Assembly: GCA_013287025.1 (NCBI GenBank)
Contig: JABDEN010000012.1
Location: 1-39,782 of the forward strand
DNA: 39,782 bases
Source of the DNA: Gammaproteobacteria bacterium
GTDB taxonomy: Bacteria > Pseudomonadota > Gammaproteobacteria > DSM-16500
Direction: 5' to 3'
Positions 1-7,860 of the stretch are shown here, in pieces. The notes below the pieces were generated by a model. It made no database searches and had not been told where the DNA came from. It saw only the letters and a program-made list of their open reading frames with translations. The position numbers and the translations under genes were made by a program. How positions within the stretch are numbered: position 1 is the first letter of the stretch; each line of letters begins with the position of its first letter.

Positions 1-913
1 CCTTGTTTTCTGAGATTAAACGCACAAATAATTCTTCGAGGCGATTGGTTTTATTACGCATGCTATTCACTTCGATTTGTTGTGAAGAGAGAATGGCAAA
101 TAAATCATTTAAACTTTGGTGCTTATAAATTTCAACTTCTAAAGTTTCTTGATCCAGTAATCGATAATGAAAATCCGGCATCACCGGCAGTTTTTCGATA
201 GGCTTTGTTAAATCTAAAATGATGGTTTGAACATGTAAACGATTAATCAATGCTTTCATATTCGATTTTTCAATTAATTCACCGTGATCAATGATCGCGA
301 CATTTTTGCAAAGCTGTTCTGCTTCTTCTAAGTAATGTGTTGTTAAAATAATAGTAGTACCATCATGATTCAATTCTTTTAAAAAACCCCACAAGGTATG
401 TCTTAATTCAATATCAACCCCAGCTGTGGGTTCATCGAGAATTAATAGTTTTGGATTATTGGCAAGTGCTCTTGCAATCATTAATCGACGTTTCATTCCG
501 CCAGAGAGACGCATTGCAGGGTGATGCCTTTTTTCCCATAAGTCCATTTTTTTTAAATAAAGTTCTGCGCGCTCTTTCGCAATAGCGCGTGGTACACCAT
601 AATATCCTGCTTGATTCACCACGATATCCATTACTTTTTCGAAAGGATTAAAATTCATTTCTTGCGGGACAACGCCGATGCAAGATTTTAAATTTTCTAA
701 TTCCGTATCAATGTCATATTGAAAAACATTGATGGTGCCAGAAGTTTTATTTACTAAGGAACATAAAATTCCGATGGTGGTAGATTTGCCTGCGCCGTTT
801 GGGCCTAATAATGCAAAAAAATCTCCTGGGCTCACTTCGAGATTAATGCCTTTGAGTGCGACAACACCATTAGAATAAACTTTCGTAAGATTTTTCACGG
901 ATAATGCATTCAT
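1..913 (-). CDS. ABC transporter ATP-binding protein (ABC-2 export type), C-terminus cut by window edge
   Basis: Not closed by a stop inside the window: reading from the ATG at 913 the frame stays open to base 1, giving about 304 residues. Walker A GPNGAGKST, signature LSGGMKRRL and Walker B LLILDEPTAGVD are all present, followed by a TTHYLEEAE H-loop. This is the ATPase of a drug, polysaccharide or lipid exporter of the YadG/NodI class; the permease would lie beyond the left edge. The usual length of the family is about 300-310 residues, so only a few residues are missing. It starts 9 bases after rdgB and is probably the last or next-to-last gene of the proC-yggT-rdgB operon. The substrate cannot be told from the sequence. 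Confidence 0.9.
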   Translation of the reverse strand, partial: MNALSVKNLTKVYSNGVVALKGINLEVSPGDFFALLGPNGAGKSTTIGILCSLVNKTSGTINVFQYDIDTELENLKSCIGVVPQEMNFNPFEKVMDIVVNQAGYYGVPRAIAKERAELYLKKMDLWEKRHHPAMRLSGGMKRRLMIARALANNPKLLILDEPTAGVDIELRHTLWGFLKELNHDGTTIILTTHYLEEAEQLCKNVAIIDHGELIEKSNMKALINRLHVQTIILDLTKPIEKLPVMPDFHYRLLDQETLEVEIYKHQSLNDLFAILSSQQIEVNSMRNKTNRLEELFVRLISENK

Positions 914-922
914 GTCTTTATC

Positions 923-1516
923 CTACCTTTCTTTCATTTTTTGAAGTAATAAGTGTAATGCTTTTCCGCGATGACTAATTTGATTTTTAATCAAAGGATC
1001 TAATTCAGCCGCACTGCATTGGTGAGATTCATCAAAAAAAATTGGATCGTAACCAAAACCCTGTGATCCTTGTGGACCCAATAAAATTTTTCCGTGCCAA
1101 ATACCTTCTGCAATTATCGGTGTTGTTGGATCATCTGCATTTCGTAAAAATACTAAAACACAATAAAAAAATGCATCTCTTTTATCAAAGGGTACATCTT
1201 TTAATTCCGTTAAAAGTTTTTGAATATTGTCTTCACTTTCCGCGTTAAGACCTGCGTAACGCGCAGAATAAATTCCCGGCCTATTTTGTAAAGCGACAAC
1301 AGATATTCCAGAATCATCGCTTAATGCGGGTAAACCTGACATTTTGGAGGCATGGCGCGCTTTAATTAAAGCGTTTTCAATAAAAGTTGCGCCGGTTTCT
1401 GGAACATCGGAAATATTTAATTCTGATTGTGGGACAATATCTATTTTTAAATCTTTAAAAATCCTTTGAAATTCACTTATTTTTCCCTTATTTGAACTTG
1501 CAAGTACCATTTTCAT
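923..1516 (-). CDS. rdgB: XTP/dITP (non-canonical purine NTP) pyrophosphatase RdgB/HAM1
   Basis: A 197-residue protein of normal family length. It hydrolyses dITP, XTP and ITP to the monophosphate and pyrophosphate and so keeps deaminated purines out of DNA and RNA. Family hallmarks are visible: the N-terminal VLASSNKGKISEF substrate-binding loop, the metal-binding SDDSGISV segment near residue 68, GFGYDPIF near residue 153, and the C-terminal SHRGKAL. The ATG overlaps the yggT stop (ATGA), so translation is coupled. The order yggT-rdgB matches many Gammaproteobacteria. A second ATG two codons later is possible but makes no difference to the domain. Confidence 0.95.
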   Translation of the reverse strand: MKMVLASSNKGKISEFQRIFKDLKIDIVPQSELNISDVPETGATFIENALIKARHASKMSGLPALSDDSGISVVALQNRPGIYSARYAGLNAESEDNIQKLLTELKDVPFDKRDAFFYCVLVFLRNADDPTTPIIAEGIWHGKILLGPQGSQGFGYDPIFFDESHQCSAAELDPLIKNQISHRGKALHLLLQKMKER

Positions 1517-2043
1517 AATATAATTAAAATCACCTGTAAAAGTATGAGCGCGACGAGTGGAGTAATATCAAATCCCGACACGAGCGGAATAATTTTTTGT
1601 AATGGTCGTAAAATCGGCGCAGAAAGTTGCGATAAAACTTGCATAATTGGTGTTTCTGGCGCATGTACCCAACTTAAAATAGCGTAAATTAAAATAGAGT
1701 AAAAAAATATTTGAATGAGCAATACGAAGGTGAGTAACACTGCGGTGATGGGTAAGACGCGATAATCGAGTCCTTGTCCCGTCATTGCAACAATTAAAAT
1801 AAATTTAATCATCATTAAAACGATTAACCAAAATAATGTCGCGGTTTCGAGCCTGCCAATATTGGGTAAAAATTTTCGAACGGGCGCAACTATTGGCTGT
1901 GTTAATGTAATAATAAAACGAATAATGTGATTAAAGTAATTGGCGTGCTCCCATGCGAGAATAAGTCGTATTCCTAAAATTGAGAGATAAATACCAAATA
2001 AAGTATTTACTAAAAAAATTCCTACTTCAGCCATCGAATTCAT
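1513..2043 (-). CDS. yggT: YggT family integral membrane protein
   Basis: A 176-residue hydrophobic protein with two YGGT-type halves, each a pair of membrane helices. The first half runs from about residue 8 to 95 and the second from 100 to the C-terminus. Each half carries the characteristic LSWVHAPE / ILAWEHANY type loop followed by a P-rich amphipathic stretch (TQPIVAPVRKFLP, SAPILRPLQKIIP). The biochemical role of YggT is not firmly known; homologues are linked to ion homeostasis or cell-envelope and chromosome organisation. It sits 3 bases after proC and overlaps rdgB by 4 bases, which is the conserved proC-yggT-rdgB arrangement. Confidence 0.93.
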   Translation of the reverse strand: MNSMAEVGIFLVNTLFGIYLSILGIRLILAWEHANYFNHIIRFIITLTQPIVAPVRKFLPNIGRLETATLFWLIVLMMIKFILIVAMTGQGLDYRVLPITAVLLTFVLLIQIFFYSILIYAILSWVHAPETPIMQVLSQLSAPILRPLQKIIPLVSGFDITPLVALILLQVILIIL

Positions 2044-2046
2044 AAG

Positions 2047-2871
2047 TTATCCATTATTTTTCATTGATCCCAATTCTTCTCCTCTGCGTTTTGCAGCAAG
2101 AAGTGCTTTTTCAAAAATATCAAAAATATTTTCTTTTTCCAATGTGCGAATGGCAGCTTCCGTCGTACCTTGCGGAGAGGTCACTTGTTTTCTGAGTTCT
2201 TCAACATCGTGATTACTTTCTAACGCCATTCGACTTGCGCCATATGCCGTTTGTAATGTTAATAAACGGGATGTTTCAGCGGATAATCCCATTTGTTCCC
2301 CCGCTTTTTGTAATGCTTCGATGACTAAAAAAATGTATGCGGGACCTGAACCCGACAACGCGGTGACCGCATCCATTAATTTTTCATCTTGAATCCAAAC
2401 GGTAATGCCGACAGATCGTAATAAAGTTTCCGCAATGTTTTTTTCATCTGCTGACACTTCTGAATTTGCATAAAGCGCAGTTGCGGCACAACCAATCATC
2501 GCAGGTGTGTTAGGCATGCATCGAACGATTGCGTTTGGTTTTCCTACATATTTTGCGATACTTTCTTCTCGAATGCCTGCAGCAATAGAAATTAACAAAG
2601 GTTTATTTTTTTGAATCACATCTGCAAGCGATGTGATGACAGACTCCATCATTGCAGGTTTGATGGCAAATAAAATAACTTTCGCATGAAGAATGGCGAG
2701 ACGATTATCTTCTGTGACGTGAATATTTTTAGACTCAAGTTCTTTTAGTCTTAAAGTACTTGGATCTGCAACGGTAATTTTTTCGGGAGGAAAACCCCGC
2801 GCGAGTAAACCATGCAGTAAACTCGCGCCCATGTTGCCAGCACCAATAATGGCGATGTCGGTGAAATGCAT
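2047..2871 (-). CDS. proC: Pyrroline-5-carboxylate reductase
   Basis: A 274-residue NAD(P)H-dependent enzyme of the last step of proline synthesis (pyrroline-5-carboxylate to proline). The Rossmann motif IIGAGNMGASLLHGLL is at residues 8-23. The conserved IVRCMPNTPA segment is near 115 and the dimerisation/active-site signature ALSGSGPAYIF is near 168, followed by the VTSPQGTTEAAI loop near 230. Length and motif spacing are normal. It lies 4 bases after the DUF3298-type gene and 3 bases before yggT, so it belongs to the same transcript. I see no internal promoter. Confidence 0.97.
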   Translation of the reverse strand: MHFTDIAIIGAGNMGASLLHGLLARGFPPEKITVADPSTLRLKELESKNIHVTEDNRLAILHAKVILFAIKPAMMESVITSLADVIQKNKPLLISIAAGIREESIAKYVGKPNAIVRCMPNTPAMIGCAATALYANSEVSADEKNIAETLLRSVGITVWIQDEKLMDAVTALSGSGPAYIFLVIEALQKAGEQMGLSAETSRLLTLQTAYGASRMALESNHDVEELRKQVTSPQGTTEAAIRTLEKENIFDIFEKALLAAKRRGEELGSMKNNG

Positions 2872-2875
2872 GTTT

Positions 2876-3733
2876 TTAACCTAAATCTGGCGTATTTTCT
2901 TTGCTGCTTGCAATCACTTCGGCTTGTTTAGAAAGTAAGTTTTTTAATTCTTCAAAAGGTATTTCTACTTCTTGAGGACCATACATATGCGGAGCCACTT
3001 GATATTCATCAAAGGTAATTAAAATTGAATCCGCTTCGATGTTCCAGTTTTTGTAATTTTTAAGTAGTGGTTTCGTGCCCTCTTCTAGCATCCATTTATC
3101 TTTTTCGTTTACTGTTGCTTGCAATTTTCCATTACTGTAATTTGCGATGGCTTGTAAGAAATTAGTATTTGGTTTGAATAAATCGCTTAACGCGAGTTCT
3201 TTGTTATTCATCAAATCAAAATTAAAAACTTGATGTTGGTGATAAGGATGTGCGCGACCTGCTTGCATGCTTTCAATGGATAATCGCACGCTCACTAAGG
3301 AGATGGGATTTATCACATCAATATCATAATCTAATTTTAGATTATTATTTTGGACGGTCTCTGGAAGCGTTTGCATGTGTTGATAATCTCGTTTTACGCT
3401 ATTTTTAAAGTTTTGGAGATTTTCGGTCACCATGTTATAGATACGTTGGTTAAATTCTTCGGCAGATTTTGATAAGTTTTTTCCTGAAATTTGGGGATAA
3501 ACGGCATCGATGGTATATCGATAGACAGGATCTTCTTCGTGTACTTTTTTAGGGACGACTTTTTCATTTTTACCGACAAATACGGCTTCATCTTCCCCAT
3601 AAGTTGGATTGAGAGGGGGAGGGGTAAAAGCATCTTCCGTTAAAGTTTCTGATACATTTTGTGAAATCGCGGGCAAAGCAATGGCATTTTGCATAATAAA
3701 TAAAAAGGGGAGTAAAAAGATGATTTTTTTCAT
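2876..3733 (-). CDS. Exported DUF4163/DUF3298-type protein
   Basis: Secreted or lipid-free periplasmic protein of 285 residues when read from the ATG at 3733. That start gives a clean signal peptide (KK, then a hydrophobic core, then ALA cleavage region). A longer frame begins at a TTG at 3766, but that codon falls inside or beside the predicted -10 element, so it is unlikely to be transcribed. The body has the DUF4163 part (VYRYTIDAVYPQISG, about 75-190) and the DUF3298 part (FNFDLMNNKELALSDLF ... ITFDEYQVAPHMYGPQEVEIPF), an arrangement seen in RsiV-like lysozyme-binding and related envelope proteins. It is the first gene of the operon. Its ligand is unknown. Confidence 0.8.
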   Translation of the reverse strand: MKKIIFLLPFLFIMQNAIALPAISQNVSETLTEDAFTPPPLNPTYGEDEAVFVGKNEKVVPKKVHEEDPVYRYTIDAVYPQISGKNLSKSAEEFNQRIYNMVTENLQNFKNSVKRDYQHMQTLPETVQNNNLKLDYDIDVINPISLVSVRLSIESMQAGRAHPYHQHQVFNFDLMNNKELALSDLFKPNTNFLQAIANYSNGKLQATVNEKDKWMLEEGTKPLLKNYKNWNIEADSILITFDEYQVAPHMYGPQEVEIPFEELKNLLSKQAEVIASSKENTPDLG

Positions 3734-3767
3734 GGGCGCTCGCTTCTTTAAGATTAAATTGTTCAAA

Positions 3768-3797
3768 AATATATCAGATAAAAATACTACTCGTCAA
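3768..3797 (-). promoter_or_regulatory. Promoter of the DUF3298-proC-yggT-rdgB operon
   Basis: On the minus strand TTGACG is followed after 18 bases by TATATT, close to the sigma-70 consensus. The expected start of transcription is near 3761, upstream of the ATG at 3733 but too close to make the TTG at 3766 usable. It is the only good promoter seen for the five-gene operon. Confidence 0.65.
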
Positions 3798-3862
3798 TAG
3801 TTAAAAAATGTGCTAGTTTTGCGTCGTTTTTACACTAATAATAATGAAAAAGGAAATAATAT

Positions 3863-4411
3863 ATGTTACGTAAAGCAAAGCTACGTCGTTATACAAATGC
3901 CGGAGATGCGTCTCTTTATCTCAATATTGAAACTGATGAACTCGAAGCACATACCGGATTAGATCGTGAAGACCCGAGCAATTCAGATCTCCAGTATATT
4001 TCCACTGCTTTAGCAGCGGTTAATTTAGATGATGCAAAAAATGATCAGCCAGCTCTCCCAAATGATCAGCCAGTTCTCCCAAACAATGCTGAATTCGACT
4101 ATGAATTAACGGAACTAAACGAATTAGATGATGAATTGCCAGGATTGGCTTCGTCTCCAGTGCTTCGAAGGACACTCGGTTTCGATTCTGCTAGTCCTGT
4201 TGAAAATAGGCTAATGACCAACTCAGAAGGTGAGTTGGTAGATGGCATCGGTTTAGACCTTAGACATCGCTCCAACGAAGATTTAAAACCCGTGGATGAA
4301 GAACTAGCGCCAAAGAGCAATCTCCCTAGTTTATCTATTTTTAATGCTAATACTCCGGATAATTCATCATCTTCGAACGAGGAAAGTTTAATAGAGTTTA
4401 ATAAGAAATAG
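3863..4411 (+). CDS. Acidic hypothetical protein, 182 residues
   Basis: I do not recognise a family. The protein has a short basic N-terminus (MLRKAKLRRY) followed by an acidic, Ser/Asn/Leu-rich, probably disordered body with no signal peptide and no membrane segment. Two tandem copies of a 21-base unit at 4040-4081 encode NDQPALP and NDQPVLP. AAGGA lies 9 bases before the ATG, a convincing ribosome binding site. It stands alone between two operons of opposite direction and is followed by a palindromic repeat. An effector or regulatory linker protein is possible but not supported by any motif. Confidence 0.6.
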   Translation: MLRKAKLRRYTNAGDASLYLNIETDELEAHTGLDREDPSNSDLQYISTALAAVNLDDAKNDQPALPNDQPVLPNNAEFDYELTELNELDDELPGLASSPVLRRTLGFDSASPVENRLMTNSEGELVDGIGLDLRHRSNEDLKPVDEELAPKSNLPSLSIFNANTPDNSSSSNEESLIEFNKK

Positions 4412-4431
4412 TGAGGGTCGAGGGATTTTTC

Positions 4432-4480
4432 TGTCATGCCAGCATGCTTAAAGGTGGCATAAAAACATGCTGGCATGACA
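4432..4480. repeat. Palindromic repeat, TGTCATGCCAGCATG family, complete copy
   Basis: Perfect 15-base inverted arms TGTCATGCCAGCATG (4432-4446) and CATGCTGGCATGACA (4466-4480) around a 19-base loop. A second, half-degenerate copy is at 29855-29881 and a fragment at 37481-37490. It sits between the acidic orphan and waaG and could fold in RNA as a terminator-like hairpin, though no T-run follows. Confidence 0.8.
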
Positions 4481-4524
4481 TGGTTGATGACAGATTTTTT
4501 ATTTCGTTCAGCACACAATGTGTA

Positions 4525-4530
4525 TATAAT
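4525..4530 (+). promoter_or_regulatory. Candidate -10 element for waaG (possible leaderless start)
   Basis: A perfect TATAAT ends only 6 bases before the GTG start of waaG, which would place the transcription start on or next to the start codon. The -35 region at a 17-base distance (TTTCGT) is poor, so this may instead be fortuitous AT-rich sequence. Confidence 0.35.
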
Positions 4531-4536
4531 ACCCAC

Positions 4537-5658
4537 GTGAAACTTGCATTTTGTTTATTTAAATATTTCCCCTTTGGCGGTTTGCAGCGCGATTTTATGC
4601 GTATTGCGACCGAGGCTCTGGCACGTCAACATACCATTGATGTTTTTACCATGGAGTGGCAAGGGGAGAAAAATCCACAGTTAAACCTTCATATGATCCC
4701 ACGTCAGGGGCTCCAAAATCATACCCAAAACGCGAATTTCGCGAAAACCGTCCAACCCTACTTCTCAAACTATGATCTCGTCGTAGGTTTTAATAAAATG
4801 CCAGGCTTAGATGTCTATTATGCGGCCGACATTTGCTATCAATCTAAAGTAAAAAAAAGTAAGGGAATGATTGCTCGTTTGACTCCTCGCTATCGTACGT
4901 TGACCTCCCTCGAAGCATCCATTTTTGCAAAACATCAAAAAACGAAAATTTTATTAATATCGCCAAAACAGCAAGAAGAATTTACGGAATGTTATCAAAC
5001 GGAGGAAAACCGATTCCATTTATTGCCCCCAGGAATTAGCAGAGATCGTATGGCGCCGGTCAATGCAGCAGAAATTCGCGAAAAAACTCGTGCAGAATTT
5101 AATATCAATCCCAATGATTTTTTATTATTAATGGTAGGTTCGGGATTTAAAACAAAGGGATTAAGCCGTATTCTAAAATCGATCGCTTCCCTCGAAAAAA
5201 GTATTCAAGCGCGCACGCACTTATTTATTATTGGTCAAGATAATCCAAAAATATATATAAAAGAGGCCAAAAAATTAGGGATTTTCGCTCAATGTCATTT
5301 TTTAGGTGGAAGAAATGATGTTCCGCGATTTTTTCTTGCTGCGGATTTATTGGTGCATCCGGCGCTACATGAAAATACCGGCACCGTGTTGTTAGAAGCG
5401 TTGTGCGCGGGACTTCCCGTGTTGACGACGGATGTATGTGGTTATGCAAAATATATTGTGGAAGCGGGTGCAGGTAAGGTATTGTCGTCTCCGTTTCAAC
5501 AAACAGAAATGAATGCTACTTTACGTGCTATGTTATTTGATGATGAAAAAATAAAATGGCAAGAAAAAGCCATTCGTTTTGCGGAAAATGCTGATATCTA
5601 CGATCTTCCTAAATATGCGGTTAATTATCTTGAAGCGATTTATAAAGGTGTCTCTTGA
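4537..5658 (+). CDS. waaG: LPS core glucosyltransferase WaaG (RfaG)
   Basis: GT4-family glycosyltransferase of 373 residues that adds the first hexose to heptose II of the lipopolysaccharide inner core at the cytoplasmic face of the inner membrane. The N-terminus MKLAFCLFKYFPFGGLQRDF and the segment VVGFNKMPGLDVYYAADICY are diagnostic for WaaG. The C-terminal UDP-sugar site HPALHENTGTVLLEAL carries the usual E-x7-E pattern. The GTG at 4537 is chosen because it matches the family N-terminus; an upstream in-frame GTG at 4411 would add 42 residues encoded by a palindromic repeat and is rejected. The stop overlaps the TTG start of waaP by 4 bases. Confidence 0.95.
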   Translation: MKLAFCLFKYFPFGGLQRDFMRIATEALARQHTIDVFTMEWQGEKNPQLNLHMIPRQGLQNHTQNANFAKTVQPYFSNYDLVVGFNKMPGLDVYYAADICYQSKVKKSKGMIARLTPRYRTLTSLEASIFAKHQKTKILLISPKQQEEFTECYQTEENRFHLLPPGISRDRMAPVNAAEIREKTRAEFNINPNDFLLLMVGSGFKTKGLSRILKSIASLEKSIQARTHLFIIGQDNPKIYIKEAKKLGIFAQCHFLGGRNDVPRFFLAADLLVHPALHENTGTVLLEALCAGLPVLTTDVCGYAKYIVEAGAGKVLSSPFQQTEMNATLRAMLFDDEKIKWQEKAIRFAENADIYDLPKYAVNYLEAIYKGVS

Positions 5659-6404
5659 AAAAATATTCATTTGAACAAATGATGTCGCTGCAAGGTCAAG
5701 TTTATCGTCGGTTAGAAGGACGTTCGACGGAACGGGTGATCATGGATGGTGAATCCTATTTTATCAAAAAACACTCAGGCGTAGGTTTTAAGGAAATTTT
5801 TAAAAATCTTTTTCAACTCCGTTTACCTATATTAAGTGCAAAAAATGAAAAACTTGCATTAACATTGTTAAAAAAATTAAATATTCCATCGCCCGAAATG
5901 ATTGCTTATGAAAAAAAAGGATTTAACCCTGCAAAAATTCGTTCCTATATTTTAACGCGTGAATTACCCAAACATACTAGCCTTGAGCATTTTTGCGAAA
6001 ATTGGCTGGAAAATCCTCCTCATTTTAGTCTTAAACAATCTCTGATTAGAGAAGTGGCTTGTATCGCGCGAACGATGCATGCCAATGGAATGAACCATCG
6101 TGATTTTTATATTTGTCATTTTCTATTGGATGATAAATTATGGCGTGCATCAACTATCAAGCTCTATTTAATAGATTTGCACCGCGCGTGTATTAGAAAA
6201 TGCGTACCGGATCGTTGGTTGATTAAAGACTTATCGGGTTTATATTTTTCATCAAAAGATATTGGACTTACGAAAAGAGATCTATTGCGTTTTATGAAAG
6301 AATATCGTAATAAATCAATATCTCAGATTTTCCCTGAAGAATTAGACTTTTGGAGAAAGGTAGAACAACGTGGTAATAAATTATATGGACAGCAAAAAAA
6401 ATAA
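5655..6404 (+). CDS. waaP: LPS core heptose(I) kinase WaaP (RfaP)
   Basis: A 249-residue kinase that phosphorylates heptose I of the LPS inner core, a step important for outer-membrane integrity. It starts with TTG, overlapping the waaG stop (TTGA). The kinase fold is readable: ATP-binding Lys near 38-39 (YFIKKH), the family-specific catalytic loop NHRDFYICHFLL with Asp150, and the metal-binding Asp in YLIDLHRA near 174. Length is close to the Escherichia coli and Pseudomonas enzymes (about 265). The next kinase gene begins inside its 3' end, so all three LPS genes are probably translated together. Confidence 0.93.
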   Translation: MKKYSFEQMMSLQGQVYRRLEGRSTERVIMDGESYFIKKHSGVGFKEIFKNLFQLRLPILSAKNEKLALTLLKKLNIPSPEMIAYEKKGFNPAKIRSYILTRELPKHTSLEHFCENWLENPPHFSLKQSLIREVACIARTMHANGMNHRDFYICHFLLDDKLWRASTIKLYLIDLHRACIRKCVPDRWLIKDLSGLYFSSKDIGLTKRDLLRFMKEYRNKSISQIFPEELDFWRKVEQRGNKLYGQQKK

Positions 6405-7860
6405 GTTGATGCCGGTATTAACTTTAAAGGCTTTATATCGTAAAGAAAAAGCGCCTCTTAGTTTGGACGCTTGGTCTTTAAAAGAAAGCGATAGCCCACT
6501 TTATTGTGAAGAAATTATTCGCCTGATTCCAGGCAAACGAATGGTAGCATTCGGCACATTTAACGGTAAAAAAGTAGTAATTAAGTTTTTTTACGAAAGA
6601 GGAAGTGCTAAAAAAGATGCGAAACGCGATGCCGACGGAATTCTGGCATTGATTGAATCGAGGGTGCCGACGCCAGCATTGTTATATCAAGGTAATGAAG
6701 ATAAAAAGCGTGTTTATATTATTATTTATGAAAGAATCTTGTGTGCTGATAATTTATTACACATTTGGCAAAATAAAAAATCCATCGAGGAATTACACTC
6801 ACTGTTACGCGCTTTCATTGTAGAAATTGCAACGCAACATGTGTTAGGCATTCTACAAAAAGATGTACACTTAAAAAATTATTTAGTGAAAGAAAAATGT
6901 ATTTATACGTTGGATGGCGGTCAAATTGATAAATTTGATCATCCCCTGGATGAAGATCGTAGCTTAGAATATCTTTGTTTATTGCTCGCGCAATTTGGCG
7001 TAGGCGTATCAACTCTGCAAGAAAATCTTTTTAAATACTATGCGAAACTACGCGGCTGGTTAATAAAACCCTCTCATTTTAAAAAATTTAAAAAATTATT
7101 ACGCCAAAAAAAACAAGAACGAAGTGATCATTATAAGAAAAAGATTTTCAGAAGTTCATCGCAATTCAAGCATATTGATAAACTCACCAAAAATATTATT
7201 TATGATCGACAGTACGAATCACCTGCATTTTTGAATATATTGCATCAACCAGAAAAATTATTTGCCGACCCTCAAGTTGTTTTTTTGAAAAAAGGTCGAT
7301 CGAGTACGGTTATTAAATTTGAAATTGACGGCAAAATGTTTGTATTAAAGCGTTATAATATCAAAAATGGGTTGCATCGTTTAAAGCGTTTATGTCGTGA
7401 TACGCGTGCTAAAAAATCTTGGAGAATGTCGCAACATTTATATTCCGAAGGCATAAAAACAGCAAAGCCTGTGGCATATATCGAAAATAGATTTTTAGGT
7501 ATGAGAGGTACTTCCTATTTTTTGATGGAATATGTGGATGGTAATCATATCGGCGAATATTTTCGTCATGTGAAAGAGGAAGATAGTGAAAAATATCACT
7601 GCATGGCTAAACAAATCTCAACTTTAATTTCAAATTTAGCAGAATTAAAAATAACGCATGGCGATCTTAAAATGACAAATATTTTAGTGTCCAATGATAT
7701 GCCATTTTTGATTGACCTCGATGGTATTAAAGAGCATTCTTCAGAAAAAATGTTGAATGATGCACTGAAAAAAGAAATCAAACGTTTTATGCGAAATTGG
7801 GAAAATTCACCACAATTACTTGCTTTATTTCAACAGTTTTTTTATGAAAAAAACCAATAA
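6370..7860 (+). CDS. Tandem LPS-kinase-like protein with two kinase domains
   Basis: A 496-residue protein with two lipopolysaccharide-kinase-like (Kdo/WaaP-type) domains. Domain 1 spans about residues 45-240 with Lys72 (VVIKFF), catalytic-loop QKDVHLKNYLV (Asp165, Asn170) and a DFG-equivalent LDGGQ (Asp182). Domain 2 spans about 300-490 with Lys327 (FVLKRY), THGDLKMTNILV (Asp432, Asn437) and LIDLDG (Asp449). Both sets of catalytic residues look intact. In Pseudomonas two separate kinase genes (WapP/WapQ type) follow waaP, so this may be their fusion. I use the GTG at 6370, which has AAAGG 9 bases upstream; ATG at 6385 is the alternative. The gene overlaps waaP by 35 bases and birA by 17. Confidence 0.75.
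   Translation: MVINYMDSKKNKLMPVLTLKALYRKEKAPLSLDAWSLKESDSPLYCEEIIRLIPGKRMVAFGTFNGKKVVIKFFYERGSAKKDAKRDADGILALIESRVPTPALLYQGNEDKKRVYIIIYERILCADNLLHIWQNKKSIEELHSLLRAFIVEIATQHVLGILQKDVHLKNYLVKEKCIYTLDGGQIDKFDHPLDEDRSLEYLCLLLAQFGVGVSTLQENLFKYYAKLRGWLIKPSHFKKFKKLLRQKKQERSDHYKKKIFRSSSQFKHIDKLTKNIIYDRQYESPAFLNILHQPEKLFADPQVVFLKKGRSSTVIKFEIDGKMFVLKRYNIKNGLHRLKRLCRDTRAKKSWRMSQHLYSEGIKTAKPVAYIENRFLGMRGTSYFLMEYVDGNHIGEYFRHVKEEDSEKYHCMAKQISTLISNLAELKITHGDLKMTNILVSNDMPFLIDLDGIKEHSSEKMLNDALKKEIKRFMRNWENSPQLLALFQQFFYEKNQ

Noticed and set aside
4411..4536. In-frame GTG start that would lengthen WaaG by 42 residues
   Set aside because: The added part is mostly the palindromic repeat and does not match the WaaG family; the GTG at 4537 gives the typical N-terminus.
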